Shown: positions 1-6,885, numbered from the stretch's first letter. The stretch: 7,768 nt of DNA from a bacterium (GCA_004560915.1 SFTR01000065.1:1-7768); one strand, 5' to 3'. Translations and numbers: made by a program. The notes: generated by a model not told the origin, from the letters alone.

Positions 1-25
1 TGAACTGAACCCTAAAAGTTGGACA
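1..25 (+). repeat. Terminal inverted repeat, orfB end of the IS
   Basis: This is the outer end of the IS on the orfB side, starting TGAACTGAACCC and ending GTTGGACA. It pairs with 1415-1439 at 17 of 25 positions: bases 1-3, 6-12 and 19-25 match and the A-rich centre does not. A TGAACTGAACCC tip followed by AAAAGTTGGACA is characteristic of IS150-type right ends. Confidence 0.8.
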
Positions 26-40
26 GTTTATAAATAGTTT

Positions 41-853
41 CTAATTAGAGGATTGTAACCTGTAATTAACAGGCGACAATCCTTTTAATTTCACTTTAAT
101 TCTATCATAATTATAATAATAAATATAGTCATCTATTGCTTTTATCAAATCATCTAATGTTTTATAATTATCTTCTTGGTCGTAAAACATTTCTGTTTTA
201 AGTATACCAAAGAAATTTTCCATCATTCCATTATCCATACTATTTCCTTTTCTAGACATACTTTGTTTTATACCATTATTTTTCAATCTTTGTTGATAAG
301 ATTGGTGTTGATATTGCCATCCTTGATCAGAATGAAATATCAATCCATCAAGATTATTATTCTTATCAAATGCTTTATTAAGCATATCATTTATTTGTTC
401 TAAATTAGGTGATTTAGAAGTATTATAAGATATTACTTCACCATTAAAACCATCTAATATTGGTGATAGATAACACTTTTCACCACGAAGATTAAATTCT
501 GTAACATCTGTATACCATTTTTTGTTAGGTTTATCTGCATTAAAATCTCTTTCAATTAAATTATCAACAATTTTACCAACAGTTCCTTTATATGATGAAT
601 ATTTTCTTTTGTTTCTTTTTAATGGTTTTAAACCTAATTTAACCATTATTCTATAAACTTTCTTATGATTAACATTATAACCTTGATTTCTAAGTTCTAA
701 TGTAATTCTACGATAACCATATCGTTCTTTATTATTAATAAATATTTCTTTTATTTTGTCTATAATTTCTTTATTTTTATCATCTTTATCAACTTTGGAT
801 AAAGTATAATAATAAACTGATTTAGCTAAACCAGATACTTTTAGAAGAATCAT
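41..853 (-). CDS. IS3-family transposase OrfB (catalytic DDE subunit)
   Basis: This is the catalytic half of an IS3 transposase, a retroviral-integrase-fold (rve) protein. Near the N terminus, after the segment RYGYRR at 45-49, comes the small helical region usual in OrfB. The core carries the acidic triad D116 (WYTDVTEF), D176 (HSDQGWQY) and E212 (NGMMENFFG). Exactly 35 residues separate the second D and E, the classical DD(35)E spacing. The C terminus RIKVKLKGLSPVNYR is the standard IS3 ending. The ATG at 853 (MILLK) is probably not the working start. The same frame is open upstream to the A-heptamer at 940-946, and the extra 29 residues include SELRLKYPL, which is usual in front of this methionine. 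The functional product is therefore likely a 451-residue OrfAB fusion. No clear ribosome binding site precedes 853. The gene ends with TAG. Confidence 0.93.
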   Translation of the reverse strand: MILLKVSGLAKSVYYYTLSKVDKDDKNKEIIDKIKEIFINNKERYGYRRITLELRNQGYNVNHKKVYRIMVKLGLKPLKRNKRKYSSYKGTVGKIVDNLIERDFNADKPNKKWYTDVTEFNLRGEKCYLSPILDGFNGEVISYNTSKSPNLEQINDMLNKAFDKNNNLDGLIFHSDQGWQYQHQSYQQRLKNNGIKQSMSRKGNSMDNGMMENFFGILKTEMFYDQEDNYKTLDDLIKAIDDYIYYYNYDRIKVKLKGLSPVNYRLQSSN

Positions 854-888
854 TAAAGGATATTTTAGCCGAAGTTCACTTACAACAT

Positions 889-1395
889 TTACTTTTTCTT
901 TTGTTGTTGATTCTTCCTTGCTTGAACAACGGCTCTCAATTTTTTTGAGTATTCTAGCTCCGCTTTTAAATATAAATTTTCTTCTTCTAATCTTTTAATT
1001 TTTTCCTTGTCTGTTTCATTTTCTTTCTTCTTTGTTACTTTTGGCATAGTTGACCGTCCTCGCTTTCGTTCAACTATATTATAACCGTTTTCTTTATATT
1101 TTTTAATCCAATTTGGTAAAATTCCATCACTTGGTAATCCAATATCTAATGATACAGCCCAAATAGCTTCATTGTTTAACAAAACTCTATCAATTGCATC
1201 TTGTTTAAATTGAATAGGATAATTTTTATTTTTTTCTTTTTTTAAAATATCTATACCATGTTTTTCTGCTAAACATAACATATATTGAATATTTTTAGTA
1301 GTCATTGAATATTTATTTGCAATAGATTTAATAGATAATCCTATTTTTCTATCATTATAAATATTTACCTTATCTTCATAAGTTAATTTTGTCAT
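889..1395 (-). CDS. IS3-family transposase OrfA (DNA-binding subunit)
   Basis: This 168-residue basic protein recognises the IS ends. It has two helix-turn-helix-like segments, about residues 5-40 (IKSIANKYSMTTKNIQYML) and 60-100 (FKQDAIDRVLLNN to LPNWIKKYK). A basic linker (ERKRGRSTMPK, 109-119) and a leucine-zipper-like coil (about 132-153, IKRLEEENLYLKAELEYSKKL) follow. That arrangement, and the length, match the IS150 InsJ type. AAGGAG at 1408-1413 lies 12 nt and GAGG at 1403-1406 lies 7 nt before the ATG, supporting this start. The lysine-rich tail ends at TAA, 35 nt before the orfB ATG. Ribosomes that slip at codons 151-152 bypass this tail and continue into orfB. Transcription may also enter from the SWIM gene upstream, since no terminator lies between them. 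Confidence 0.92.
   Translation of the reverse strand: MTKLTYEDKVNIYNDRKIGLSIKSIANKYSMTTKNIQYMLCLAEKHGIDILKKEKNKNYPIQFKQDAIDRVLLNNEAIWAVSLDIGLPSDGILPNWIKKYKENGYNIVERKRGRSTMPKVTKKKENETDKEKIKRLEEENLYLKAELEYSKKLRAVVQARKNQQQKKK
940..946 (-). promoter_or_regulatory. Programmed -1 frameshift heptamer A_AAA_AAA
   Basis: A run of seven A's on the minus strand is phased in the orfA frame as TCA AAA AAA TTG (Ser150-Lys151-Lys152), the ideal X_XXY_YYZ slip site. After slipping -1 the frame reads IESRCSSKEE onward without a stop into orfB. The predicted fusion is 152 + 299 = 451 residues. The site falls within the zipper region, where IS3 elements usually shift. I saw no strong stimulatory hairpin downstream. 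Confidence 0.75.
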
Positions 1396-1407
1396 ATAAA
1401 AACCTCG

Positions 1408-1413
1408 CTCCTT
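1408..1413 (-). promoter_or_regulatory. Ribosome binding site of orfA
   Basis: AAGGAG lies inside the IS end, 12 nt before the orfA ATG, with a second purine motif GAGG at 1403-1406 at 7 nt spacing. Together they support the ATG at 1395 as the start. Confidence 0.5.
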
Positions 1414-1414
1414 G

Positions 1415-1439
1415 TGTCCAAGAAACGGGGTTCATATCA
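1415..1439 (-). repeat. Terminal inverted repeat, orfA end of the IS
   Basis: Read on the minus strand this starts TGATATGAACCCC and ends CTTGGACA. It is the partner of 1-25, with 17 of 25 identities. The orfA ribosome binding site follows immediately inside the element. Confidence 0.78.
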
Positions 1440-1449
1440 ATCATATCAA
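1432..1449 (+). repeat. Two tandem copies of a 9-bp repeat at the IS/SWIM junction
   Basis: TCATATCAA occurs twice back to back, at 1432-1440 and 1441-1449. The first copy contains the tip of the IS inverted repeat and the second contains the TGA stop of the SWIM gene. It may be a coincidence of the insertion target resembling the IS tip, or a trace of the insertion event; nine bases is longer than the 3-4 bp duplication usual for this group. Confidence 0.6.
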
Positions 1450-2507
1450 TTTATTTTAACTCTTTTTTCTTTTATAATATTCTCTATTTCTTTGGTTAGA
1501 GATTCATTTTCATCATCTTCAAGTACATCCCATATAGGATTATTATCTTTATCTACTATTGGTACTATTTCTATACTTCCATTATTGTTGACTATTTCTA
1601 ATTGATCTTCTACTATGCCAACGCATAAATAATAATCGAAACTTAATACTTTTTCTAGTAGATCTTTTGTATTATTTTTATGAGCTATTTTATAGAACCT
1701 ACGCATATCATTATTTCTAATAGATTCTAAAACTGCATACATATGCTTACAAAAATATTCACATGGACAATTACAATATAGTTGTAGTTTCTTTTCATCT
1801 TCGTTATATTTGACAACTACTAAGTAATCTTTTGTTCCTTCGACTACTGCAAAATATCTATCATCTATTTTTTCTAAGAATAATACACTACCATCATCAT
1901 AATATTCCATACCACGTTCTATAATTCTATCATCAAATATTTCATCTATATCATCATTAAATAAATCAAAATTAAATTCTTTTTTATATTCATATTTATT
2001 TGATTCACCTGTTAAACTAGATATCATTTCATAAAGAAATCCTTCTAACTTTTTAGGAAGACTTTGAAATGTAAAATTAAGTATGTTGTAAATATAAGTT
2101 ATCTCTTTTGGTATATATTTATTAAACTTAACACTTATCTTTTCTTTATTAGATGTTTCAATATTTACATTTAGAGTAACTAATCTTTCATCACTAAGAT
2201 TATCTTCTATAAAAGTAGTTTCAATATTCTCTAAGTTATTAACATTATTTATAAATTCATTTATTCTATCATTTGGTATATATTCATAACTAATATATTT
2301 TTCTATATCTTTAGTTTGCATAAGAGCTAAGTCTATCCAACTAAGTTTATATGTCTTAGTACTTCTAAGTTCATCTAATCTAATATAAATATAATAACCT
2401 TCATAATTAAATAAAGTTAATTCTAAAATATTTTTATCTTTCTTGAAATGTTTTTGTATTTGTTCTATCTTTTTAGTCATTTCTTCTTTCATAGTAATCA
2501 CATCCAC
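1446..2507 (-). CDS. Stand-alone SWIM zinc-finger protein
   Basis: This 353-residue soluble protein carries a SWIM-type zinc-binding motif (CxCx(n)CxH) at residues 245-255: C245, C247, C253 and H255, with an additional C249. The preceding segment, about 189-244 (FDDRIIERGMEYYDDGSVLF onward), is the usual lead-in of SWIM domains: a region with RG-x-YY and two beta hairpins. SWIM domains bind DNA or protein and often sit at the N terminus of SNF2-type ATPases. Here no helicase or other enzymatic domain follows, only about 100 residues of unclassified, acidic C terminus. The N-terminal 180 residues were not recognised. The start is uncertain: the longest frame opens at GTG (2507), but the ATG at 2492 (MKEEMTKK) is about equally plausible, and neither has a good Shine-Dalgarno. 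It lies 46 nt after the DltD-like stop, behind a terminator, so it is probably a separate unit. Its precise role is unknown. Confidence 0.8.
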   Translation of the reverse strand: MDVITMKEEMTKKIEQIQKHFKKDKNILELTLFNYEGYYIYIRLDELRSTKTYKLSWIDLALMQTKDIEKYISYEYIPNDRINEFINNVNNLENIETTFIEDNLSDERLVTLNVNIETSNKEKISVKFNKYIPKEITYIYNILNFTFQSLPKKLEGFLYEMISSLTGESNKYEYKKEFNFDLFNDDIDEIFDDRIIERGMEYYDDGSVLFLEKIDDRYFAVVEGTKDYLVVVKYNEDEKKLQLYCNCPCEYFCKHMYAVLESIRNNDMRRFYKIAHKNNTKDLLEKVLSFDYYLCVGIVEDQLEIVNNNGSIEIVPIVDKDNNPIWDVLEDDENESLTKEIENIIKEKRVKIN

Positions 2508-2520
2508 TTTTATTTTAACA

Positions 2521-2547
2521 TAAAAACTATGTAATTTCTTACATAGT
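2521..2547 (-). terminator. Rho-independent terminator of the dlt-like operon
   Basis: On the minus strand ACTATGTAA, loop GAAA, TTACATAGT form a perfect 9-bp stem (2526-2547), followed by a T tract and then TATGTT. It lies 6 nt past the TAA of the DltD-like gene and about 20 nt before the SWIM gene start. The stem is AT-rich and so of moderate strength; some readthrough into the SWIM gene is likely. Confidence 0.72.
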
Positions 2548-2553
2548 CTTATA

Positions 2554-3594
2554 TTATTTACCTAGTTTTTCTAGTTCTTTTATATCATTTTTATAAGTTT
2601 CTAGATCTTTGTTCCATCTTGCAATTAGTTTTTCATCGTGTTTATCAAACTTATAATTATCATTTATATATTTACCTAAGTAATTTGATACTTTAGTAGC
2701 ACCATAAACATTTAAGTGATCTCCTTCATCACAAGTGTCTTCTTTGAAATCTAATTTAAAGTCTTTATAGTTTAAATTTAAGTCAGTAAATTTAATACCA
2801 TTTTCTTTAGCGTAATCACTTACTGTATTACTTCTTTCTCTTTTCCATGAGTCTGGTGAAGGAATCTATATAAACTCTATATCAATGCCCTCTTCTTTAG
2901 CTGTTTTAACTATTAGGTCTATATATTTTTTATTGGTATCATTTAATTTAGCTCTTTTATCACTATCATAAATATAATCTTTAGTATATGCTTTTTTAAC
3001 TGTTGTTATATCCATTCCTTTATGAGGATTATAATAGTCACTTAATGCATATTTAAAGTCATCTTTAGTTAGTTCATTATATCTTGAATGATATCCTAGT
3101 ATTGGCATAATCATAGATGCTTTTTGTCCATAACTAAAGTTAAATGTTTTGTCTGTTAGAGCATCTATTTTATTCTTACTTAGTTTCATATTATCAAATA
3201 CTTTTTTATAGTTACCAGTAGATGATTGATTATTAAAGAAGAAGTTATCAACATTTAAAAATATTATTTTTGGTTTTTGTGTTTTAAGTGCTTCAATTAG
3301 CATATAGTAACAAGTCCATATTCTTTGTCCAGCTGATACATAACTATAACTCGTAATGTTATAGTCATCCCATATTTTCATAGGTGAAACTCCTCTATAT
3401 GTATCAGAGTTTCCTAAGAAAAGTACATCTATTGTATTTTTTGGTTCTGCATAGTACCCTCTTGTTATAAAACTATGAGAGTTATCATCATTAGTAATCC
3501 ATTTAGGAATAAATAATCTATCTATGAAGTATATTGTTGTTAGTAATAATATAATGAATGCTACTATACTTAATATTTCATTTCTTACTTTCAT
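2554..3594 (-). pseudogene. DltD-like membrane-anchored SGNH protein, interrupted by an in-frame TAG
   Basis: Read through one internal stop, this is a 346-codon gene. It has an N-terminal membrane anchor (about residues 7-25) and then an extracytoplasmic SGNH/GDSL-like domain. The block I nucleophile motif is LFLGNSDTYRG (Ser63) and the C-terminal histidine motif is DEGDHLNVYGA (His293). Such proteins act with MBOAT acyltransferases in modifying surface polymers; in the Dlt system DltD has a Ser/Asp/His triad. Codon 243 (2866-2868) is TAG. The frame continues without shift as IPSPDSWKRERSNTV to the true TAA at 2554-2556. The truncated product, 242 residues ending at 2866, would lack the catalytic histidine and is probably inactive. 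Start support is excellent: AGGAGG lies 5 nt before the ATG. The stop could be a real mutation, a strain polymorphism or a sequence error; one base change restores a sense codon. It is less like classical DltD than like the broader DltD/AlgX-type SGNH group. Confidence 0.82.
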
Positions 3595-3599
3595 GTTGT

Positions 3600-3605
3600 C
3601 CTCCT
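3600..3605 (-). promoter_or_regulatory. Ribosome binding site of the DltD-like gene
   Basis: A perfect AGGAGG overlaps the TAG stop of the MBOAT gene (3604-3606) and sits 5 nt before the ATG at 3594. This arrangement suggests translational coupling between the two genes. Confidence 0.8.
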
Positions 3606-5139
3606 AAAACTGTCCATATATAAAGTCACTAGCATTATAGCCCGGACCATATATTCCAAATACTAAAATCATAACTATTAATATATAATAAACTAAATAC
3701 TTATTAAATGGGAAACTATTAACAATTTCTTCATTTACTTTTTTACCTTTTTCTTCTCTAAATGCTATAAAGAATAATAGTGCTATAAATAGAATTACTA
3801 TTATAAAATCTATTATAGATAGTCCATAACTCATTATACCTTTACTTGTACCTGTAAAGATTCTGCCAATCATTTTAAAAGCTTCTGTAAACGTAGATGC
3901 TCTAAATATTGTCATACCTATTACTACGAATATCCAAGTTCTAAGTACTTTTAGAGAGTCTAGTACCTTTGTATTTATTTTATCTGTTTTAATCTTATTA
4001 AATAGTGGTTCTAGAAGTAAACCTATCATCATTATAACGTAATAGTAAAGTCCATATAGTATGTATTTACTACTAGCTCCATGCCATAGTCCATTTAAGA
4101 ACCATACGAAGAATAATGGTACTGCACTCATAAAGAATTTACATAGATATTTAGATAAATGCTTGTTGTTGAATGCAGATAATTTCATATTGAATTTTGA
4201 TAAACTTATTGGATAGAATACATAATCTTTTAAAAACGTTCCTAGTGTTATATGCCAACGTCTCCAAAATTCTTCTACACTTTTTGATAGGAATGGTCTA
4301 TTAAAGTTACTAGGTAGGTCTATTCCAAATAGTTTAGCTCCACCTATAGCCATATCCATAAATCCACTAAATTCAGCATATATTTGTATAGTATAAAGTA
4401 TCATTGCTAATAATACAGAGAATCCACCTATATCTGTACCAAATATATTGTTAACAAATATACCGGCTCTATCTGCTATTACCATTTTCTTAAATAAACC
4501 AAATAAGATTAACATACATCCAGAGTGTATCATATTATAATTAAAGTCATTACCATTATATATTTTATCCCCTACATCATCAAATCTAGTGATAGGTCCT
4601 TCTTGTACACTTGGGAAAAATATAATATAGAGTATTACTTTAAATGGATTCTCTGAGGCTTTATATTTACCTCTATAAACATCTGTTATATAAGATATAG
4701 CCATTAATGTATAATAAGATATACCTAATGGTAAAACAATCTTACTAAATGGTTCTGATAGTTTTAAACCAAATATACTATTAACACTACTAACTAAGAA
4801 GTTAGAGTATTTTAAATATACAAGTAATCCAATGTTAATTAGTAAACATAAAGATAATATTAGTTTCTTATAAGTTTTATTCTTACGTTTGAATTCTTTT
4901 TTTAATTCTTTATCTTCACTATCACATTTTCTATCATTTATTTTATTAATTATAAGTCCAAAAACATATATACTTAGTGCACTTATTAATGCATATATTA
5001 TTAGACTTTTACTCATTAAATAGTAGTAAGTTATACTACATATAAATATTGCTATCCATCTATATTTTTTAGGTATTATATAATAAAGTATTAAGCATAC
5101 AAAAAGTAAAACAAAATACTTAAGTAAATTTACTAACAT
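3604..5139 (-). CDS. DltB/AlgI-like MBOAT acyltransferase
   Basis: This 511-residue polytopic membrane protein with many hydrophobic segments belongs to the membrane-bound O-acyltransferase family. MBOAT motifs are clear: QIYAEFSGFMDMAIG (about 252-266), FNRPFLSKSVEEFWRRWHIT (279-298, conserved His296) and LNGLWHGAS (348-356, the invariant active-site His353). It should take an acyl group from the carrier protein and pass it across or at the membrane to an envelope polymer. Ordinary DltB is about 400 residues; at 511 this is closer in size and motif wording to AlgI/PatA proteins, with additional hydrophobic segments after His353 (about 400-500). It is intact. The carrier gene's stop is 1 nt upstream and AAAGGAAG (5146-5153) supplies the ribosome binding site, so the start at 5139 is firm. 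It ends with FIYGQF and TAG. The family is certain; the acyl group and acceptor are not. Confidence 0.92.
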   Translation of the reverse strand: MLVNLLKYFVLLFVCLILYYIIPKKYRWIAIFICSITYYYLMSKSLIIYALISALSIYVFGLIINKINDRKCDSEDKELKKEFKRKNKTYKKLILSLCLLINIGLLVYLKYSNFLVSSVNSIFGLKLSEPFSKIVLPLGISYYTLMAISYITDVYRGKYKASENPFKVILYIIFFPSVQEGPITRFDDVGDKIYNGNDFNYNMIHSGCMLILFGLFKKMVIADRAGIFVNNIFGTDIGGFSVLLAMILYTIQIYAEFSGFMDMAIGGAKLFGIDLPSNFNRPFLSKSVEEFWRRWHITLGTFLKDYVFYPISLSKFNMKLSAFNNKHLSKYLCKFFMSAVPLFFVWFLNGLWHGASSKYILYGLYYYVIMMIGLLLEPLFNKIKTDKINTKVLDSLKVLRTWIFVVIGMTIFRASTFTEAFKMIGRIFTGTSKGIMSYGLSIIDFIIVILFIALLFFIAFREEKGKKVNEEIVNSFPFNKYLVYYILIVMILVFGIYGPGYNASDFIYGQF

Positions 5140-5140
5140 A

Positions 5141-5368
5141 CTAATCTTCCTTTAATTTACTAACTGTTTTCCATAATGCTTCTGCGCTATTGAAGTTTTC
5201 TGGTATTACTTCATTAACAGTAAATTCTATATCGAATTCTTCACTTAATTTTGAAATAATAGCTATGATATCAAATGATTCTAAGATACCATCATCTATT
5301 AAAGATTTTTCTTTTTTAAAATCTACTCCTGGTTTAACGCTTTCTAAAATTTCAATTACTTTTTCCAT
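5141..5368 (-). CDS. DltC-like acyl carrier protein
   Basis: This 75-residue acidic four-helix carrier protein carries the activated acyl group as a phosphopantetheine thioester between the adenylation enzyme and the MBOAT protein. The attachment serine is most likely Ser31 in DDGILESFDIIAI, followed by the usual helix II and EEFDIEF. Most carriers, DltC included, have Asp directly before the serine (DS); here it is Glu30. The remaining shape fits DltC-type carriers of about 75-80 residues. The start is well supported by GAGGAG at 5377-5382, 8 nt upstream and within the last codons of the adenylation gene, whose TAA is 2 nt away. Only 1 nt separates its TAG from the MBOAT start, so the three genes form one tightly coupled operon. 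It is intact, although its loading enzyme is interrupted. Confidence 0.9.
   Translation of the reverse strand: MEKVIEILESVKPGVDFKKEKSLIDDGILESFDIIAIISKLSEEFDIEFTVNEVIPENFNSAEALWKTVSKLKED
5146..5153 (-). promoter_or_regulatory. Ribosome binding site of the MBOAT gene
   Basis: AAAGGAAG lies in the final codons of the carrier gene, with its AAGGA core 8 nt before the ATG at 5139. It confirms the start and close coupling. Confidence 0.65.
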
Positions 5369-5370
5369 TA

Positions 5371-6870
5371 TTACATCTCCTCATACATTTCTTTTAATTT
5401 TACTCTATCTATTTTACCATTTGCATTATATGGCATTTTACTTACTTTTATTATTTTGTTTGGTCTCATATAACTAACAAGTTTTTCACAAGCAAATTTG
5501 TTAACGTCTTCTTCTTTAAGTTTGTTTCCTTCATAGAATAATACTATTTGTTTATTATTAGCATCGTATATACAAGCACATAGTGTTATACCATCTAATG
5601 CATTTATGTTAGTTTCTATTTCTCCTAGTTCTATTCTGTAACCCATATGTTTTATTTGAAAGTCTTTTCTTGATAGATATATAAGTTCATTATATTCATT
5701 GTATTTAACTATGTCACCTGTTCTATAGATATATTCAATGAATGATTTATTAAGTGGATTTTGGATAAATGTTGTATCTGTTTTTTCTTTGTTGTTGTAG
5801 TATCCTAGTCCTAGAATTGAACCTTTTATGCAAAGTTCTCCTTCTTCACTTTCATTATTGTTTTCATCAAGTATAATTGCTTCACAGTTATTACATGGTT
5901 TTCCGATTGGTAGAGTTTCATTATCTTTGAAGTCTCTATTTACTACATAGTATGTACATATATCTGTAAGTTCAGTTGGTCCATATAGGTTAGCATACAT
6001 TAACTTTGGTAATGCTTTTCTCCATATATTTAATGGTTTCATAGGCATTACTTCTCCAGCAAATAATACTTTGCGTAGATATTTTGGTTTTATCGCATCA
6101 AATGTTTTTAAGTTAGCTACGATTGATAATGCTGAAGGTACCCAGTATATTGTATTTACTTTATGTTCATCCATAAACTTTATTAAGTTAAGTGGGAATG
6201 AGAAGTAACTCTTTGGTATTATTACAAATGTACTTCCATTCATTATAGTACTAAATATATCTGACACTGACATACTGAAGTAAAATGGTGTTTGACTACC
6301 AAATATAGTTTTTGATGTTATATCAAATGTTTCAGAAAACCACTTACTTTAAGATATAACTGATTTATGTGATATAACACTTCCTTTAGGTACTCCAGTT
6401 GAACCACTTGTAAATAATATATACATTGGATTAATATCTATGATACGAGAATTTATATTATCTAGTAGTTCTTCATCAATAGTATTTGCTTCTTCTATAT
6501 TCATTAATTCATAATTTAAGTTATAACTTTTAAACTTATCTATATTTTTATTATCAGAAATAACTAATGATGGACTTAGTGTTTCTAGAATACTTGTTAC
6601 TCTATTAAGAGGCATATTTACATCTAATACAGTATAGAAGTTTCCACTATAAGTTACACCTATCATAGAACCTAAACAATTAATAGTTTTATCTATAAAT
6701 ATAGCAATAGGTTTATTATAAAGATTATACTTTGATATAGATGTAGCTATTTTTCTAGAATAATCTCTAAAGTCAATATATGTAATGCTTTTATCTTTTT
6801 CAATAAAAGCTATTTTGTCACCCTTCTTTTTACATATTTCATCTAAATAGTTTGTTATGCATTTTTTCAT
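5371..6870 (-). pseudogene. DltA-like adenylation enzyme, interrupted by an in-frame TAA
   Basis: Read through one stop, this is a 499-codon gene, the normal length for DltA (about 500), which activates an acid with ATP and transfers it to the carrier. Adenylation core motifs are present: A3 LFTSGSTGVPKG (152-163), A5 NLYGPTE (294-300), A7 YRTGD (382-386), A8 IKHMGYRIELGEIE (about 406-419) and A10 NANGKIDR with catalytic Lys486. The TAA is codon 174 (6349-6351), directly after A3. The frame continues as SKWFSETFDI with no shift, and the ATG at 6273 in the distal part has no ribosome binding site, so reinitiation is unlikely. Two D-alanine-pocket positions differ from DltA: the amino-binding Asp of FDxS is Ser199 (FYFSMSVSD), and the chirality-selecting Cys of FCGEV is Ala271 (LFAGEVMP). 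The substrate may therefore not be D-alanine. The start ATG at 6870 has only a weak GGGTG-type site. Confidence 0.84.
5377..5382 (-). promoter_or_regulatory. Ribosome binding site of the carrier-protein gene
   Basis: GAGGAG overlaps the last Glu codons of the adenylation gene and lies 8 nt before the ATG at 5368. A ribosome need not cross the upstream TAA at codon 174 to use it, so carrier translation could continue even though the adenylation frame is broken. Confidence 0.7.
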
Positions 6871-6885
6871 AAAATTTTCACACCC

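Larger units (their letters stand above)
1..1439 (-). mobile_element. Complete IS3-family (IS150-group) insertion sequence
   Basis: The element holds two overlapping-module transposase genes in the usual IS3 order, orfA then orfB in the -1 frame, between imperfect 25-bp inverted repeats at 1-25 and 1415-1439. The repeats match at 17 of 25 positions, with TGA at the tip, TGAACCC in the middle and TTGGACA at the inner end; this tip is typical of the IS150 group. Both reading frames, the DDE residues and the frameshift heptamer are intact, so the copy could be active. The right flank begins at 1440 with ATCATATCAA. The left flank lies outside the window, so no target duplication can be tested. 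Insertion is beside the 3' end of the SWIM gene and in the same transcription direction. The boundaries are inferred from the repeats and could be off by a few bases. Confidence 0.88.

Noticed and set aside
176..403. Plus-strand open frame
   Set aside because: It lies antisense to the orfB catalytic region, encodes low-complexity Ile/Leu-rich sequence and has no ribosome binding site.
1437..1452. TATGAT as a -10 box driving orfA from outside the IS
   Set aside because: No acceptable -35 lies 16-18 nt upstream, and such hexamers are common in this AT-rich sequence.
1414..1605. Plus-strand serine-rich open frame
   Set aside because: It is antisense to the acidic C terminus of the SWIM gene; its composition simply mirrors Asp/Glu codons.
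3592..3606. TAG readthrough fusing the MBOAT and DltD-like proteins, since the two genes are in the same frame
   Set aside because: The MBOAT protein ends at the usual place, the TAG overlaps a perfect AGGAGG, and the DltD-like gene has its own ATG 9 nt on. Shared frame is a one-in-three chance event.
5190..5477. Plus-strand open frame across the carrier gene
   Set aside because: It is antisense to two genes with clear family motifs and has no ribosome binding site.
5371..6273. The distal adenylation segment as an independent gene starting at ATG 6273
   Set aside because: No Shine-Dalgarno precedes that ATG. It falls inside the conserved A4 motif, and the preceding 25 codons are family sequence in the same frame.
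2866..6351. Stop codon reassignment or programmed readthrough to explain the two internal stops
   Set aside because: The internal stops are of different types (TAA and TAG). The carrier, MBOAT and orfB genes use TAG, and the adenylation, DltD-like and orfA genes use TAA, as true ends at expected lengths. No known readthrough context is visible.
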